From Lutjanus erythropterus (Eukaryota; Chordata; Actinopteri; Lutjaniformes; Lutjanidae): 64,000 nt of DNA. Positions 63,405 to 64,000 of the stretch are shown one piece after another (positions within the stretch are counted from its first letter, which is position 1; the number at the start of each line of letters is the position of its first letter). Below the pieces are notes generated by a model. The model saw only the letters and a program-made list of their open reading frames with translations. It searched no databases and was not told where the DNA came from. The position numbers were made by a program, and so were the translations under genes. The stretch covers positions 14,493,695 to 14,557,694 of the forward strand of contig CM034606.1 of assembly GCA_020091685.1 (NCBI GenBank), given 5' to 3'.

Positions 63405-63960
63405 ATTCAGAGCAGTCTCAATGTTAACAAATGCACAAAGGACTCACAAATGTGTTTCAGGATTTATATATAAATGACTCCACAAAAATGATTGTCAGTG
63501 CACACAAAAATATTTATTGTTGTATATAAATTTAAAGCAAATCAACATATAAACAAGCAAGGCTCCCAAATCCACACATTTGCCATATGTATTTACAACA
63601 ATTTTTATTTTTCTTCAAAAAATATAGATTTGTGTGTTGTTACATTATATACACACAGTTGAACCGGCATTAACAAACTGCTTTTCATGTGTGAACATCG
63701 TTTCATTTGTGTGTGGGCTTTTTCAGACTCCTCTGCCACGGATCGACTCACAAATGTTTTTTCTTTACACACGAGACAAACGGTTTTTAAATGCATGTTC
63801 CACTGTTTAAACCTTTTTTAATGGGTTTGTCTGACATTTCTATACAACGATAACTATTTTTGTGTACATTGAAAGATATTTTTGAGGAAAGTCATTTATA
63901 TATAAATCCTGAAATACATTTGTGAATCCTTCTATGTGCATTCATAAATACTGAGACTGA
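63405..63960. repeat. Foldback element with ~150-bp inverted arms
   Basis: Left arm about 63411-63550 and right arm about 63800-63957 are inverted copies. The best-matched part is CAGGATTTATATATAAATGA (left) against CATTTATATATAAATCCTG (right), with ACTCACAAATGTGTTTCAG and GAAATACATTTGTGAATCC alongside. Outer parts pair CAGTCTCAATG with TACTGAGACTG. The central 250 bp is not palindromic. No coding capacity. Confidence 0.7.
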
Positions 63961-64000
63961 TTTGATTACACGTAGCGTCAGCAAGTTCCGACTTTAGCTT

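Larger units (their letters stand above)
55605..64000 (+). other. adgra1: Start of a long adgra1 intron, no downstream exon seen
   Basis: Begins with GTAAGT. I looked in three forward frames for the expected TM3 exon (VGI-LHYSTLSTMLW) and did not see it, so the intron is inferred to run beyond the window. Contents: degenerate repeat pieces at 56.3-56.7, 59.26-59.33 and 61.9-62.0 kb, a SINE-like tail near 60.1 kb, pyrimidine and CA-rich DNA at 60.65-60.93 kb, and a foldback element at 63.4-63.96 kb. Confidence 0.7.

Noticed and set aside
63605..63796. Minus-strand frame with Cys-x2-Cys and His residues suggesting a zinc finger
   Set aside because: Spacing does not fit C2H2 or another known finger, and it lies in the centre of a foldback repeat.
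55605..64000. Search for the TM3 exon (VGI-LHYSTLSTMLW)
   Set aside because: No matching sequence seen in three forward frames; the next exon is taken to lie beyond the window.
1..64000. CRISPR arrays, operons, ribosome binding sites, rRNA
   Set aside because: The sequence is vertebrate nuclear DNA; no regularly spaced identical repeats or rRNA-like stretches are present.

Overview
This is a window of vertebrate nuclear DNA, almost certainly from a ray-finned fish and probably a percomorph teleost. It is gene-poor, with long introns, many (CA/TG)n microsatellites, and many degenerate short interspersed elements of the kind found in percomorph genomes. No bacterial, viral or organellar gene structure is visible.

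The one protein-coding gene I can support is on the + strand. It is part of an adhesion GPCR of the ADGRA family, and the transmembrane part best matches ADGRA1 (GPR123). Four exons join in frame: 21201-21411 and 21927-22135 (C-terminal GAIN domain and GPS), 47136-47263 (linker, TM1 and first intracellular loop), and 55481-55604 (end of loop, TM2, ECL1 and the conserved Cys at the top of TM3). They give 224 continuous residues with GT-AG junctions and compatible phases (0/1, 1/0, 0/2, 2/0). The 5' exons (rest of the GAIN and any LRR/Ig/HormR ectodomain) and the 3' exons (TM3-TM7 and tail) were not found here.

Layout: 1-21200 is upstream or intronic DNA with repeats. At 21.2-22.1 kb lie the two GAIN/GPS exons, followed at 22.55-22.83 kb by a CpG-dense block that may be an internal promoter or alternative first exon. 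22136-47135 is a 25.0-kb intron full of TTAA-flanked and other MITE-like elements. It contains a 51-codon open block at 45231-45383, with splice-like borders and phase 0/0, that may be a cassette or alternative first exon. 47264-55480 is an 8.2-kb intron, and 55605-64000 is the start of another long intron.

The points most worth checking are: an ADGRA1-type receptor keeping the GAIN/GPS module that mammalian ADGRA1 lacks; a GPS whose cleavage triad reads His-His-Asn; the coincidence between the last Met of the GPS exon and the mammalian start Met; two candidate alternative N-termini; and several long perfect or near-perfect DNA hairpins. All repeat assignments rest on internal copy comparison and remembered teleost repeat patterns; no database search was possible.
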